Below the pieces are notes generated by a model that did not search any database, was not told the DNA's origin, and saw nothing but the letters and a program-made list of their open reading frames with translations. Both the position numbers and the translations under genes were made by a program. Below are positions 18,700 to 30,440 of a stretch of DNA of 64,000 bases, in pieces. Source of the DNA: Blattamonas nauphoetae (lineage: Eukaryota; Preaxostyla; Oxymonadida); the NCBI GenBank assembly GCA_033064195.1, contig JARBJD010000203.1, positions 1 through 64,000 on the forward strand, given 5' to 3'. How positions within the stretch are numbered: the stretch's first letter is position 1; every line of letters starts with the position of its first letter.

Positions 18700-19719
18700 T
18701 TAAAAGAAGCAGATGTTGAACTCAGAATCGATGTACCGAATGTTTCTCGTTTTAATGTGTTCAGTGAGAATGGCATTAGCTTTTCCTGCAACTGGAAATC
18801 GATAGACTGCAACTAGAATTGAGTGGAATGCAATGTACATTGTCTTCGTATCCATTAGTGTTCTCTCTTGAGATTCTTTGATCAGATTGATCGCATATTT
18901 TGAATACTCAGTGATGTCTCCTGCACTTCTTATCACTGTTGGAAAACTCTTTGATGTGTTCTCCAATTCTGGTCTGAAGTCTTTGTATGTTGTCTCATCT
19001 TTGTCTTTTCTTTCGATGATCTTTCCAAAGTCAATACTAATTTTGAATGGATGATCCTTCTCCTTGTCGAATACTGCTTTAATGAAGGTTGTGATTTCTT
19101 CAACATTCTTCAGATGATTGTGGAAGTACAACTGATATGGTTTTCCATTATCTTCAACCTTCTCAACCTCATTCTTTTTGAACTTCCTTCGTGCATCCAT
19201 GAGACAAGAATTGAATGCTGCTTTGTCACGTGGTTCAGCAAGTAAAATACATTCATCAAATCCCTCAAATGTCTGCACTTCTCTTTTTTCCATTTGTTCA
19301 TTTTTCTTCTGAATGATCAACAGATTCTTCATCCAATGATCCATCAACTTCTCTTCAATTGATTTCAGTTTCCACGTCATTCTAAACACTTGCTTTTTCA
19401 GTTCATCTTTGTTCACTCTTGGATTTGCATTCATGTTTTCAACAATCATTCGGTGAGCGAGTCGATCTTCTGACGCCATCTGTTGTCGAAGTTTAACTTG
19501 TTCAATAAAATCTGGAATGAGATTGAGATCGAGATTCTTTATTGGATGTGGAAACTCGAGATCTGTGTGTTGAAGCATATTCAGGAGAAAAGATCTGTGA
19601 TGTTGATAATTCTTACTGTCAGGATTGTATGTTCGACCATCACTAAATTGAAATTGTGTGTTCGGAAAGAGATCTCGAATTTCTTGAATTCTATTTTTGA
19701 TTGGTTTTAGCAGTGTCAT
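18700..19719 (-). CDS. Unknown Polinton protein, 339 residues
   Basis: Begins MTLLKPIKNRIQEIRDLFPN, largely helical and charged, with a Lys/Glu-rich middle (KQVFRMTWKLKSIEEKLMDH). Located upstream of the polymerase on the same strand, a position where terminal-protein or replication-accessory genes could lie; nothing in the sequence proves this. Upstream motif at 19726-19738. Confidence 0.65.
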   Translation of the reverse strand: MTLLKPIKNRIQEIRDLFPNTQFQFSDGRTYNPDSKNYQHHRSFLLNMLQHTDLEFPHPIKNLDLNLIPDFIEQVKLRQQMASEDRLAHRMIVENMNANPRVNKDELKKQVFRMTWKLKSIEEKLMDHWMKNLLIIQKKNEQMEKREVQTFEGFDECILLAEPRDKAAFNSCLMDARRKFKKNEVEKVEDNGKPYQLYFHNHLKNVEEITTFIKAVFDKEKDHPFKISIDFGKIIERKDKDETTYKDFRPELENTSKSFPTVIRSAGDITEYSKYAINLIKESQERTLMDTKTMYIAFHSILVAVYRFPVAGKANAILTEHIKTRNIRYIDSEFNICFF

Positions 19720-19762
19720 TTACTACAAAATAAAAAATCAGATAATAAAAAAAGTTGAGCGT

Positions 19763-20152
19763 TTATTTCTGTTTTCTCAGATGGGGCTTTTTCTTAGCAG
19801 TCAGCCATGCATCAAGTCTAATTCTGAACACTTCACTTCCGCCAATCTCTCGATATGTGAATGGAACCAGAACTTTAGTGTACTCACCAACGAGTTCACA
19901 ATTGTATTTCTTCAGTTCATTTTCGACGAATGATTGAGTGTAGTGTCGACGTTTCGCTAAGTGAGGTCTGTTTCCCTGATTCCACAACTTTGGTTTTATT
20001 CTCCATTCAACTCCCTCATGAACATACGTCACCGGCACATTATTTCTGACATACTCAGAGACTAACGAACAGTTCTCTTCTCTCATTGATTCAATTAATG
20101 CTTGTTCCGAACATACTCGACGTCTTTCCTTGTACATTTCAGTTGGATTCAT
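19763..20152 (-). CDS. Small basic Polinton protein, 129 residues, overlapping the terminal repeat
   Basis: Begins MNPTEMYKERRRVCSEQALI and is Arg/Lys-rich. Contains two related halves: LVSEYVRNNVPVTYVHEGVE and LVGEYTKVLVPFTYREIGGS, followed by RIKPKLWNQGNRPHL and RIRLDAWLTAKKKPHL. This internal duplication (about residues 30-65 and 85-125) suggests a repeated small DNA- or protein-binding unit. Its first 47 or so codons lie within the terminal repeat. Function unknown. Confidence 0.7.
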   Translation of the reverse strand: MNPTEMYKERRRVCSEQALIESMREENCSLVSEYVRNNVPVTYVHEGVEWRIKPKLWNQGNRPHLAKRRHYTQSFVENELKKYNCELVGEYTKVLVPFTYREIGGSEVFRIRLDAWLTAKKKPHLRKQK

Positions 20153-22086
20153 TTAATACAAATTAAAAAATTCAAAAATAGATTTTCTTTCGTTGTTTTC
20201 TCAGTTTTGGATTTTTCACCAGAAACGAGGATCAATGGGTTCGATCACTCATTTCTCAACTATGCTCGTTTCGTTCCGATTCTTCGCGTTTCAGATTCTC
20301 TGGAACTGTAGGATCATCGTGGTATGCTCTGTTTTTTCCTTTTTCCGAACTTTTGCAGAGTTATTGATGGATTCAGGATCGGGTGCAGATCTCTGCACTT
20401 TTGTGTAAAAACGAGTATGTCACTCTCCTTTTCTTCTTTTTTCAGCTCTGTTTAACTCGTTTTTGATAAAACTAACACTTCATTTTCACTCGTTATGTTT
20501 TCATTTTGGTGACCTGTTCGCACGTCATTTTCTCATTGTTTACCCATAATATCCACTTCATTCATGTTTCTTTCAACTAAACTTTTTCTCAAATGTTTCA
20601 CACTAATTCTCGTTTACTGGATTTTCCGGACTTTTGCAGAGATCTCACTTTCAACGGCTCACTTCATATCTCGGTATTTTCCCGGAAAATCCAACATTTC
20701 ACGAACATTTTTGAATCATTGTTGTTGTTTTTAAGCGAAAAAAACCGGAACACAAGCGACATTTTCACTATTGGTGTCACATTTCACACCCTTTTCACGT
20801 TCGTCAATTTCCCTCTCAGTTTCAGACTTGCCCACTTCATTCATGCTTGTTTCGCTTTCTTTTACTCTGTTTTTGTGAAAAAGTTGATGAAAACTCGACC
20901 AAAATGATGTGCTAGTGAAGTGAGAATGGCCCACAAAATGGAAGTGAATTGAGCAAAATGAAGAGGAATGATGAACAGATCAGATGTGAAATGGGGAGAG
21001 AAAGTGATGAAATGAAAGGGACTACAGTCGGTTTTGAAGTGACAAAAACGGTCAAAAGTTGAGAAGTGAAAACATGAAAAAGTGACTTTATGGGAGAACT
21101 ATCCGACAAAATCTCCTCAAAATTTGAGCACACCTTACTCATACCGCGAGAAAGAAGGATTTGCAGTGAAAATCGGATCAAAAAATCCATAGTGTCAAAA
21201 TGTTGGTGCAAATGTGTCGTCAGAGGTGTGATCGAAGAACCGTCCATAAAAAGTGAACTATAGGTGATGTTCAACCAGAATTCTCAAAAAAGGGTTGTTT
21301 AATGACGATTGTGAAGTGGTTTGAAGGAAAATCGTGTAAAATGAAAATTGGTGAAAAATTGTGAAAACGATCGTGTGTCGAGGATCGTCAGAACCGAATG
21401 ACGCGAATACCTGTCAACTAGCGATTTAACATGTTTTGACGTCATCAGAGGGCGAAAAGTGACGTGTAGGAGAAGAGCGAGACGTCACTTTCTCCTCCTT
21501 AACAATTTTGTCATTTTCAAAATATGTTGTGGGGTCGGATCTAACTTTTTTTTCAAAAGTGCTTTTTTCCTAAAATTTCACCTATCAACATCAATTTTGT
21601 AATTTTAGAACGTGTTTGAACACAATTTGAGACATAAAGGTGTTCATAGTGGCGAAATCCGAACATCGACTTTTTCGTCACTTTTTCGACCTAAGTTCGG
21701 TACACAGCTCGACGAATTCTCAACCGATTTTCATCGGGATTGTCTTGATCGATGACCTACAATGTCCCCGAGATTTTGGTATTTTTTTCAGAATTTTTCG
21801 AAATGGTTCTCACATTGGTTTCACTTGATTTGTGGTCAAAAAGGGAAAAACACCAAAAAAGCGCCAACATTTTTTCGAATGTTGTCAAAATTTGCTTCAA
21901 AAATGACACTTTTCACGATGTCAAAATATTGGTCATATTTTAAGAATTTAGGTCAAATATTGATGTCATCAAAATGTCATAAATTCCTTTTAATACAAGA
22001 TTCAAAATTGGTCAATCGGACTTGACTTTTAGTTTTGATTTCAATGACAATTTCAGATTGGTTCCTTAATCTTCTTCTATACTACT
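20012..22086 (-). repeat. Terminal inverted repeat of element B (polymerase side), about 2.07 kb
   Basis: Counterpart of 6535-8608. The outer end (22086) lies within the decayed RME-8-like host gene, giving the exact insertion boundary. Identical to element A over the outer approximately 580 bp and diverged inside. Rich in short GTGA/TCAC-type words but without a convincing gene apart from the start of the 129-residue gene at its inner edge. Confidence 0.85.
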
Positions 22087-25000
22087 GGTCCGATCGAGAG
22101 AGGGAATATCTGGTTGGAGGCGAAGAGTGGGATGAGCGAGTCAAGCGACACAATGACACGGTGAGCCTTTGGGAACGAGATTGGATGAGACAGGGCATAC
22201 TCGATGCGGCTGTATGAGACGAGAGGGACTGTGGATTGTGTCTTCTGCCGCGGAGCAGATCGGGCGAGAGGGAGTCGTCAGGCTGGACAGTCGACGAGAG
22301 CGGGTAGAGCGTGGAGATGAAAGGGGCGACGTTGAAGAAGGAGAAGACCAGCGCGAGGCCGTTCTTGTCTTTGAAGGAGAGCAGGCGAGCTTTCGACGAG
22401 TGGATGAGAGTGTAGATGAGGGCGAAGGACGTGGTGCAGATCTTCACGCTGAAATCAATCACCAACAACTCGAACTCAGTGTGCTCAGCGAACTGCTCAC
22501 TCGACTCCCGTCCTGCTGCGGTGCGCTGGATGGTGTGGATGAGAGAGACGCTCTGGCTGACGATGGAGGAGAGGATGATGACAGACAGCGACGGACTCGT
22601 CTGCGGATAGGGTCGGCTCAAAGCGATGCAGAATCGGAGCAGAAGGTGCAGCACAGACAAGTCGGGGAGAGCAGCGAACAATAGCGAGGATGTTTTCGAG
22701 TTCTGAATGTCGAAGGACTTAGCGAGGCCCTGCCCGAGATCGCCGAACACCTGTCCGAGGCATTCGATCCGCTTCATCAGCTCTGCGGCGAGGAGAAGGG
22801 GATTGGACACTGCAAACAGAGATCTCGCAAACTGAGAACAATCGTCGATTCCTCGTATGGTGTCGATATGCTGTGTGGTTGGTGTGGCTTCCAGTTGTTC
22901 GGCGGAGAGAGCAGGCGGTCGTTCAGAAGAGCCAGTTGTTGTTTTGCTTGCTCCCGCTTTCCGTCGCTCATCCGACGCGAGCAATTGGGCGACGTTCTCG
23001 ACAGAGTGCTGATGGACGAGGAAGAGGACAGGGGCGTACTCCTCCATCAGCACGTCGATGTAGTAGTCGCCCACCTTCACGTGTGACAGCGAAGACGTGA
23101 ACACGAGTCGCGGGTGGGAGAGAGTCGGCGCAGGTGGGAAGATGACCAGTGGGGGATGGAGGAGCGTGCTTGTGATGGTGCCCTGAGTCGTTGCGAGGGC
23201 GGGATGTGACTTGTCATTGCTCGACTGTGTCTGGCTGAACGCCTTCGACTGCGACGACTGAAAAGCGAACGATCGTTTGTACTTGTTCAGATCGGCGTGC
23301 GACTGGTATTGCATCGACGAAGGAAACACGAAGGCGAGCTTCCCATCCACCATCACCGACTTGATCGACTCCTCGACGGAGTACGTGCAAACTAGGTCGG
23401 GATCGAGAGTGAACGTGGCGTCCTCTTTCATCGCAGCATCAGTCGCCTTGTTGGCAATCGCGCAGAGTTTGGCATAGTCTTCCATTTCGTTGCGGAGGAA
23501 CTAGACAAGTTCTTGTCTGTCCTTCTCGCCCCACACGAGCACAGGCGAGCGAGTGTCCGAGTCGAACATCGCCCAAAAGGCGCCGCTGTTGATTGGAAGG
23601 AAGGGGATGGGAAGACACCCCAGCTCTCGCTCCGACTCGAGTAGGGCCTCCAACCACGACGACTTCTCCCCACAGCCATACTTTGTCAGTGTGGCCTCCT
23701 TCACCATTCTTCCGACGGGCGAAAGAAGCGAGTGTCCCCGCTTGACAGCCACTGTCAGAATCTGAGTATCCTCAAAATCCTTTGAGTGCGCTTCGGTGAA
23801 GTTGTCTGTGATTTGAGGCTTGCTCGATGTCATCGAGTGCTTGGCTGTTGACTTGCCTTGTTTGGAAAGAGCGTCCTTCACGTTCTGCTCGCTCTGTATT
23901 CTGTCGCGGATGAGGGTGTGCAGGAATGTTGTCGTGGTGTGCTCGAATTGATGCAGCTTCGACATTTTCTCGCCCTCCTTCACGTCCAGCCCGTCCTTCT
24001 TTGCCTGCGACAACGCTCGATCCCAATCGGCGAGGGAGAGTGGATCACCTAAATCTCGTCCTGACCCGTCCGCGTCCACCGCTGTCCTCTTCACTGTGTC
24101 GTCGCTGTGTACACGGAACGGATTCGGAAGTGGATGCTGTGTTGTGTGCTGAGGGTCGTCCTTGGTTTGCTCGGACGGTGAGTCTGGCCATGAATCGATG
24201 TTCTCTGAGGTCGTGCGTGGGGATGTCTTCGTCTTTGCTTGGAAGTCTTTCACAAGCAGTCTGAGCTTGAGAGCGATGTGTCGTTGTATCTCCTGCGCCG
24301 AGAACGAGACGAGAGTGGTGTAGCTTTCGATGAGATCGCGCAGCATCCACAGCGCGTGCACCGACGACTGTCTCTCCCTCTGCCGCAGCTTCTTGTCGGA
24401 GATGTTCCACTGATCAAACGTGTCCCACCCATTGGTGTGTCTGGTGTGCGGGTTGGAGGATGAACGGCGACAGCAGATAGTTCGGTTCATGCCACGTGAG
24501 GGACGTGGAAGTGACGTGTGCTGGCTCGTAGAAAGGCGAGAGGTGGATATCGGCGAGGTTGATGGGGTGGAGCAGAGGGAACGAGGGGGCATCGTACGTG
24601 GGTGTCTATTGACGAAGGGGTACTGGGCACTTGTGAGGAGAGGGTGGGCGATGGACGACGGTTGGAGTTGTAGAGGCTCGCTCGATTGTCTTTCGTGTCG
24701 AGTGGGGTGAAGAGGTGTGTGCGGTGTGTCTGAGCAGGGTGGAGGGGAGCAGGGACGAGGGTTGAGATGTACAGACTCTGCGGAAGGAGGGGGACGAGGT
24801 AGTGTTCGATCGAGGTGGGCGACAAGAGGAGGAAGAAGAGGTCTGTGCAGCAATCGCGGATGTGCAGAGCGGCTGAACTTCCCACAGCGTTCGCCTCAGC
24901 CGCGATTGACGTGCTCATCCAGCTTGTGTCTTCCTTTTCTTGCGATCGGGGCTGTGTGATGGCCACAGGTGGAGAGTATGCCCCAAAATGAAGCCAGCCC

Positions 25001-25530
25001 ATCGCACCGTAGTGGAAAGCGCTGTCTTGGAGCTGTTTGATGGTATGCGGTGGGGAGAAGAGAATCAAGTGTCTGAGAAGCGTCATGGCCTGGAGAAGAG
25101 GAGGTTGAGTGTGCAGTCCAATCGAGGCGACAAGGCGTTCGGTAACAGAAATGGACGGATTTGTTTTTGATTTGATCAATTGGTGGAGAGGATCCGATGG
25201 ATGGAGGAGAGAGAAGAGAATGATGGTGGAGTGGATGTGGAGGAAGGAGGAGAGCGATGGATACTCGTCGAGGAGGGTGATTGGGCATGATGCGATGGAC
25301 GAGAGAGGAAGAGCGCTCGCCGGTGATGTGTCAATGTTGGTGGAACAGAAATTGGCGAAGTCAATCGAAATTGAGGGCAGGAATGGGATGGTTGTGGGGA
25401 GAGAGACGGCTGGTGGTGAATAAAGAGGAGAAGGATCTCAATTGCCTCTTCCAGCTGTTGCCAAAGTTTGCGTTGATCCAGAAAGGAGGCAAGGAGAGAA
25501 AGGGTGGAATGGGAGAAGATGAGTGACAAT
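22087..25530 (-). pseudogene. Decayed RME-8/DNAJC13/GRV2-like host gene, cut by element B
   Basis: RME-8 proteins are large endosomal J-domain proteins. Matching blocks on the - strand: ALWMLRDLIESY region; SGAFWAMFDSDTRSPVLVWGEK-type block (residues aligned with the RME-8 FW..F..D....LIWN..TR.EL.EAL..E signature) at 23500-23590; and VKVGDYYIDVLMEEY at 23040-23090 (RME-8 has IGDYYLRLLLEE). Upstream, LLSPTSIEHYLVPLLPQSLY at 24800 fits the LLSRVLP.GL..YL block. The frame is lost by an in-frame TAG at 23501-23503 and by about three frame changes (near 25425, between 24870 and 24600, and near 24450). At 22086 the gene meets the end of Polinton B, whose first bases supply the stop. GC-rich compared with neighbouring DNA. 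The J domain and both gene ends are not seen. Confidence 0.65.
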
Positions 25531-26903
25531 AGTGATTGGGAGAGTAATATAGTTGAGAGTATGACATTGTTCCGTTTCTATGAGGGATTTAGGGTGCTGG
25601 ATAAAGAACAGAGTGCCTGTGTGTATGAGACGAGAGCTTTAACCGCAGAAGAGATGAATATGCTGTGTATCTTTCGAATTATGGTGATTGAAGGCAAATT
25701 TGGAGGCTGAGGAGCGGATCGGAACGGACATTCTATGAAGTGTTTTTCACGTCGTTTGAATTCTGGCGGATCGAACAGATTTTGACGATTGCTGTTTGGT
25801 TTCAAGAGAGTCATCTTGACAGAATGAATATGAGGCAGCGACCACGGACGATGTGAGGGAATAGTTGGATTACAGAAGTGGTGGAGACTGCGCCAAGCTG
25901 CCGGAAAACTGATATTTTCAATCTTTTCCCCATATCATAGAAGTATACATGAAGAGAGATAAAGTGTACGACAATTTCAATCAATTCCTGTGATGGAAGA
26001 AGATCGGACTCATAATCATTTCTGTGAGCTTCGATGAAACAGATCTAGTGAAAAGATAAACTTTTTCCCCCAAAAATTGCTTGATGACAATAAATGAAGT
26101 GTTTTGAAACAATAAAACAGGGGTGTCGATCCCGATTTCTATTGGAATGACTGGACCATCCCTGAAACGACATCTCCATGCGAGCAAACCAACCTATTCT
26201 GCATCTAGATCGCCCAAAATCAACTATTGAGGTACGATTCCCTATTTTTCTGATTTTTGTTCTCGTGTTGATGGTACCAAACTCAGTAACAAGTCTTGTG
26301 GAGTTTCAACTCTGATACACTTTCCTCCAAAACGATCCGACAAATTTCATTTAAAATCGGTACACACTCACTAGTCACCCACACGGAACTGTATTTCAAT
26401 TTCTAGACGAATTTGTCGAATAGATATTTCATATTCTCGCTTTTCTCGTTCTTCAACTTAAATCTGTTTGAATAGCTCGGTTTATCGTCCATTCTTTTAT
26501 TTCCTCCTTTTCTATTAATATTCCATGGTTATCTCCTTTTACATGTCTCTCTGTCCATCTTTATCTGCCCATTCGATTACATCACTAAAATCTACATCGC
26601 ACACGACATCTTTCTCCTGTTTTCGTCTTTTATCTTCTTCAACTAAAGATGTAAAAGAATACGGCCGATGAAAAGAATCCGATACCTGTCTCTTCTTCAA
26701 CATGCGTGCCTCGCATCCATCTTTCATGATGAATTTCGATGAGTATTGTCATTTTTACTAAAAAAGAGAGAGAATACAGAAGGAAATAGCATAAATTTAT
26801 GAATAATGTACTGAAGGTGTGTGGTGTTCTCAAATGATTGAAATCTGAATTGATCTGACCAACAATGACTTCTTTACAATCACCTCAGATGTAATATCTC
26901 TGT
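25531..26903. other. Region without a supported gene
   Basis: 25531-25814 may hold more of the decayed RME-8-like gene on the - strand (a 78-codon frame at 25578-25814), but no block could be matched. From 25815 to 26903 the DNA is AT-rich, with stops in all frames and no repeat or RNA structure noticed. Confidence 0.5.
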
Positions 26904-28183
26904 GCCGAAGACATTTCCCGCTTCTTTGCGGAGTCAGGTTTCAGAGAATTGTCTTCTCCAGCTGAGAAAGCTGTGAAACTGTACAAGGAGCAGGATATAC
27001 TTCAGAAGACGTTCGTCGAATCAGGAATTGTGTCAGAATCAGCCATGAAGCGCGCGGTTCGGGCAGATCGCGAGTCTCGACCCATTGGAAGGGTAGGCCA
27101 GCCCTCTCTTTTCACGAGAGAGGACGACGAGGAGTGAAAACAAAGCGTTGACGAAGATCGAAGAAAAAGGACACATTTAAAAAAAATGTGCTGTTGGCGG
27201 AAGTATGATTCAACCTCTTTTATAACACTTTAGGCCAATAAAATATGGAAAGGGAGTGTGAGATTCAAAGAAAGTAAGCCAGTACTCTCACGCCAGTGGT
27301 AAAAAAACAACTGGATCGATCGAGCTGGGATTAACAATGCGACCGTTCCAAATATGAAAGAGTGGATTTCTCTGCTATCGAACGTTCTCCGAATGAAAAA
27401 AGTGGATCCGAAATTGATCTACAATTTTGACGAATCGTCCATACGAATCAACGAGGACGAAAAATATCTCATTGTATCAACTCCAACCCGATCTCTCAAT
27501 CATGGTCATTCCAATCCACGCCATACAAACACCACCACATGTGCCACAATCTCATCTCATGGAAGTCATCTAAATCCGATCCTCTTGTGGCCAACTCAGT
27601 CTCCACAAGAGGAATTCCTCCAACTCAACAATCATCACAAAACAATGGTTTACCGTGGGGTTGGCTGGACGGACAGTCCAACATTCGAGTATATCATGAC
27701 TGAACATTTGTTTCCAGAAATTGTTGCCCAACGAGTTCAACTTCGAAAATCAAACAAGGTCGCTCTCCTGATCCTCGACGGCCATCAAACGAGGCACAAT
27801 CCTGCAGTCATCTCTCGAGCGAAAGAACTCCATATAGAACTCTTGATCCTTCCACCGCACACAACCCATGTCACACAGCCACTCGACCAGTATCAGTTGC
27901 AATTTTCAAATCTCAACTCCAATCAACATTTGTTCCCCCATCAAATCCTGGAATAAAAGCTTATCGCTCAGCACTAGCCGATGTACTACTAGACGCGATC
28001 GCTGCAGGGATGAAAAAAAGTTTGATTATCGGAAGCTTTGTCAGGACTGGCGTCTCCCCCTGCAAGCTTGACCCACTCATAGATTCTCTTCAAAGAATGG
28101 TGAAGAAAGTGTGCAAGGACAATCGAATAAAAAACACACAACATTCGGATTCTATGATCATTCCGTCTGCACAATGGTTCTAG
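26904..28183 (+). pseudogene. Decayed pogo-like (Tc1/mariner superfamily) transposase
   Basis: N-terminal helix-turn-helix part at 26904-27137 (SRFFAESGFRELSSPAEKAV ... SESAMKRAVRADRES). The DDE domain is at 27354-27956: IYNFDESSI (first Asp), LLILDGHQTRHNP (second Asp) and LPPHTTHVTQPLD (third Asp). After QPLDQ the expected continuation VSVAIFKSQLQSTF appears in another frame from about 27888 and runs to a stop near 28183, so at least one frameshift lies there; another lies after 27137, and stops interrupt 27140-27350. Clearly older than the pogo-like element at 35744-37380 and of a different subfamily. Terminal repeats were not found. Confidence 0.75.
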
Positions 28184-29400
28184 GCATGGCTGACAGGCCA
28201 AAAGTGCCGGTCAGTGTCACCCCAGATTTCTCCAATGGGTAAGATCTTTCTGTATCTTGAAATTGCCAACTATTTTTAAGAAATCGGTCAGCAAACAATG
28301 TATCCGAACGACCGATGAATGATTCATCAACTTCTTTGAACTCGTCCCATCAATAATCTTGAACGTCTCTCGTTCTTCAGTGATCAGATTCCTTTCGGGA
28401 AGAGCTTGCTTCAGTATTGACAGGCATGGGATTCGATCAGACCGATCTCACCATTTTTCGATCTCACCTCATGATTTCTTTCAATTCGCATCTTAAAGCT
28501 GTTCAAAACACAATTTTATCTCAAATTTCTTTATCAAAAGTGAAATGATGAATGATAAAGTGAAGTCAAAAGAAGCCCATTGAAGCTGTTGGACCCTCTT
28601 GATCGGAGTTTGAACCACAAATTCAAAGTGGATAAACGCGAGTTAAGAGAATGAAAGACTCATCTGACACTTTTTTTGTTGGAAATGAGTTCAGCTGGAA
28701 GGAGTGACGGACTTTTTCAAGGTTTGAACAGTGAAAGACGCATCATCAAACCGTTTTTGCGACAATAAGAGAGAAGGGAAGTCAATAGAGGTGAAGTGGT
28801 ATCATTTTTGACATGAAATATACAAAAATCAGAGAGAAAAAACAAGAAAAATTGGGGAAATAGATACGCTTAAATAGGAGACTGATCTCACCCAAAAATC
28901 TCATCGTGAGATCAAAAGATCTCACGATAAGCCTAAAAGTACTCACGCCTCCCAACCCTGAGTATTGACCATTTTTGATCCACCCTTCGAACACTCCATT
29001 GTGTATACAGCCATTCAGTTGCGTGTCAGTCTTTGGGAAGAATGAATTGAGGATCTAGACATTGCTCGCTGAGAGAGTCGGTTTTGTTGCGCATAAACTC
29101 GAATTGTTTATACTACACATCTGATTTTCACACTGCATTATCACTAGAAAACTTGTTTGTGAAATGAGATGTGGATCGAACCCATTGATCGTGCGGGTAA
29201 AGTTGATCTCTATTTACTGTTATTTGGAACTCTGATTCCGTTGAAAATGAGATAAATGTTCAAAATAGAGTCAGATCAGTCCCCAAACCCAGCTTTGTGG
29301 CACAATTTTAGAAAAATCAATCATCGATCAATTCAAACGGAATCACCTTCGGAGAAATCGCGAACAAAACTGGCCTTCACGTTCATTTTCCACTTCGATC
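28184..29400. other. Region without a supported gene
   Basis: AT-rich DNA without sustained frames. A palindromic CTCACGATAAG/ATCTCATCGTGAGAT cluster is present near 28895-28930 (ATCTCA / TGAGAT inverted words). Nothing else recognised. Confidence 0.5.
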
Positions 29401-30440
29401 ATGTTTTCCACGAATACCAAAACTAATGCGGCAAATAATGAGAGACGAACTGAAACAATCTCAATTGAGTTCGCGATATGGGGGAATGAAGTTGGTGTCT
29501 ATGACAACATCCTGTTGCTTCTCCTCCACATCCTGTTGCTTCTCCACCACATCCTGTTGTATCTCACTCCGCCAACGGATGCAAGAAGTCGAGGGAGACG
29601 AGAACAGGCGTGTGTTTGTGTAGCTGTCTGTTGTGTCTAATGATGTGGGAATGGAAGCAAAGGAGATTCTGGTTGTGGCTGAGACCAATCGTCACTCCTT
29701 CCTCACACTCACCATAGCCACACCATCCCACCTCAATTGGACCTCGGAGACATCGAAGCTGTTGGAGGGGGGTATGCGAAGACTTGAGTGTCTGCGGAGC
29801 AGACAGAAGATATTGAGCTGTGTTGGGCAGGGTGGAGGTGGTTGGCGCAGATTCACCGTTGAGATCTCGTCACCATATCCGACCCACATCATCTACCACA
29901 TTCACTCCTCATCGCCATCGCCTCCATCCTCCTCCAGTCAGCAATCGAGTTCTCTCGCTCACCCAATCTCGTCGAATTCGATCCTTCCCTCTTTAAACAG
30001 CAGATGGTCTCACCCACGATCATCCCCTTCCTCCTGTTCTCCATCTCGATCATCCCCTTCCTCCTGTTTTCCATCGCGATCATCCTCCAACAGCTGCCCT
30101 TTTTCATTTCCCTTTTCATCTGCATCCATCTCTTATTGAGAAAACTCTCCCATTGTTCCTCCATGCGACTGTCTTCAATCAGTTCGTTTTCTTCAACGAA
30201 ACCATTTTTGACAACCATCATGTTGTGTTCACTTTCACGCTTCTTACGCAGTTCAACTCGTTTGTCGTCTCCCATCACTGTTGCTTCCCCGCACTCGACT
30301 CCATTTGTCGTCCCTCCTCTGCTGTCGTCTCCCATTGCTGTCCCTCCTCCGCTCTCGTCGCCCAAACGGGCTCCAATGCAAAAATTAAACTCCTTATGAG
30401 ATTGATGGTTGTGTGCACTTTGTTATCAACTAGTTTTTGA
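29400..30440. repeat. Low-complexity stretch with short tandem repeats
   Basis: Two tandem arrays are visible: a 21-bp unit (ACATCCTGTTGCTTCTCC...) about 2.7 times at 29507-29565, and a 30-bp unit (GATCATCCCCTTCCTCCTGT...) about 2.4 times at 30018-30090. On the - strand, 29889-30365 reads as a 158-codon frame with the 30-bp unit encoding repeated IEMENRRKGM and a MGDDSRGGT repeat upstream. It could be the remnant of a repetitive host protein; no family recognised. Confidence 0.5.

Larger units (their letters stand above)
9152..22086 (-). mobile_element. Polinton/Maverick element B (one end missing)
   Basis: AT-rich block with the defining Polinton set: retrovirus-type integrase (13365-14357), protein-primed family B DNA polymerase (15328-18222), A32/FtsK-type packaging ATPase (12075-12968) and capsid-type genes. 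Most genes are on the - strand; the ATPase is on +. The right end is the outer end of a 2.07-kb terminal repeat shared with element A and lies inside a host gene. The left end stops within a capsid-like gene at the simple-repeat tract, so the element is incomplete; apart from that about one or two breaks are visible. High similarity to element A suggests a recent age. Confidence 0.9.

Noticed and set aside
22169-25500. Long + strand frames opposite the RME-8-like gene (for example 22169-22684)
   Set aside because: Low-complexity Arg/Glu/Gly-rich shadows of a GC-rich - strand coding region that carries the conserved blocks.
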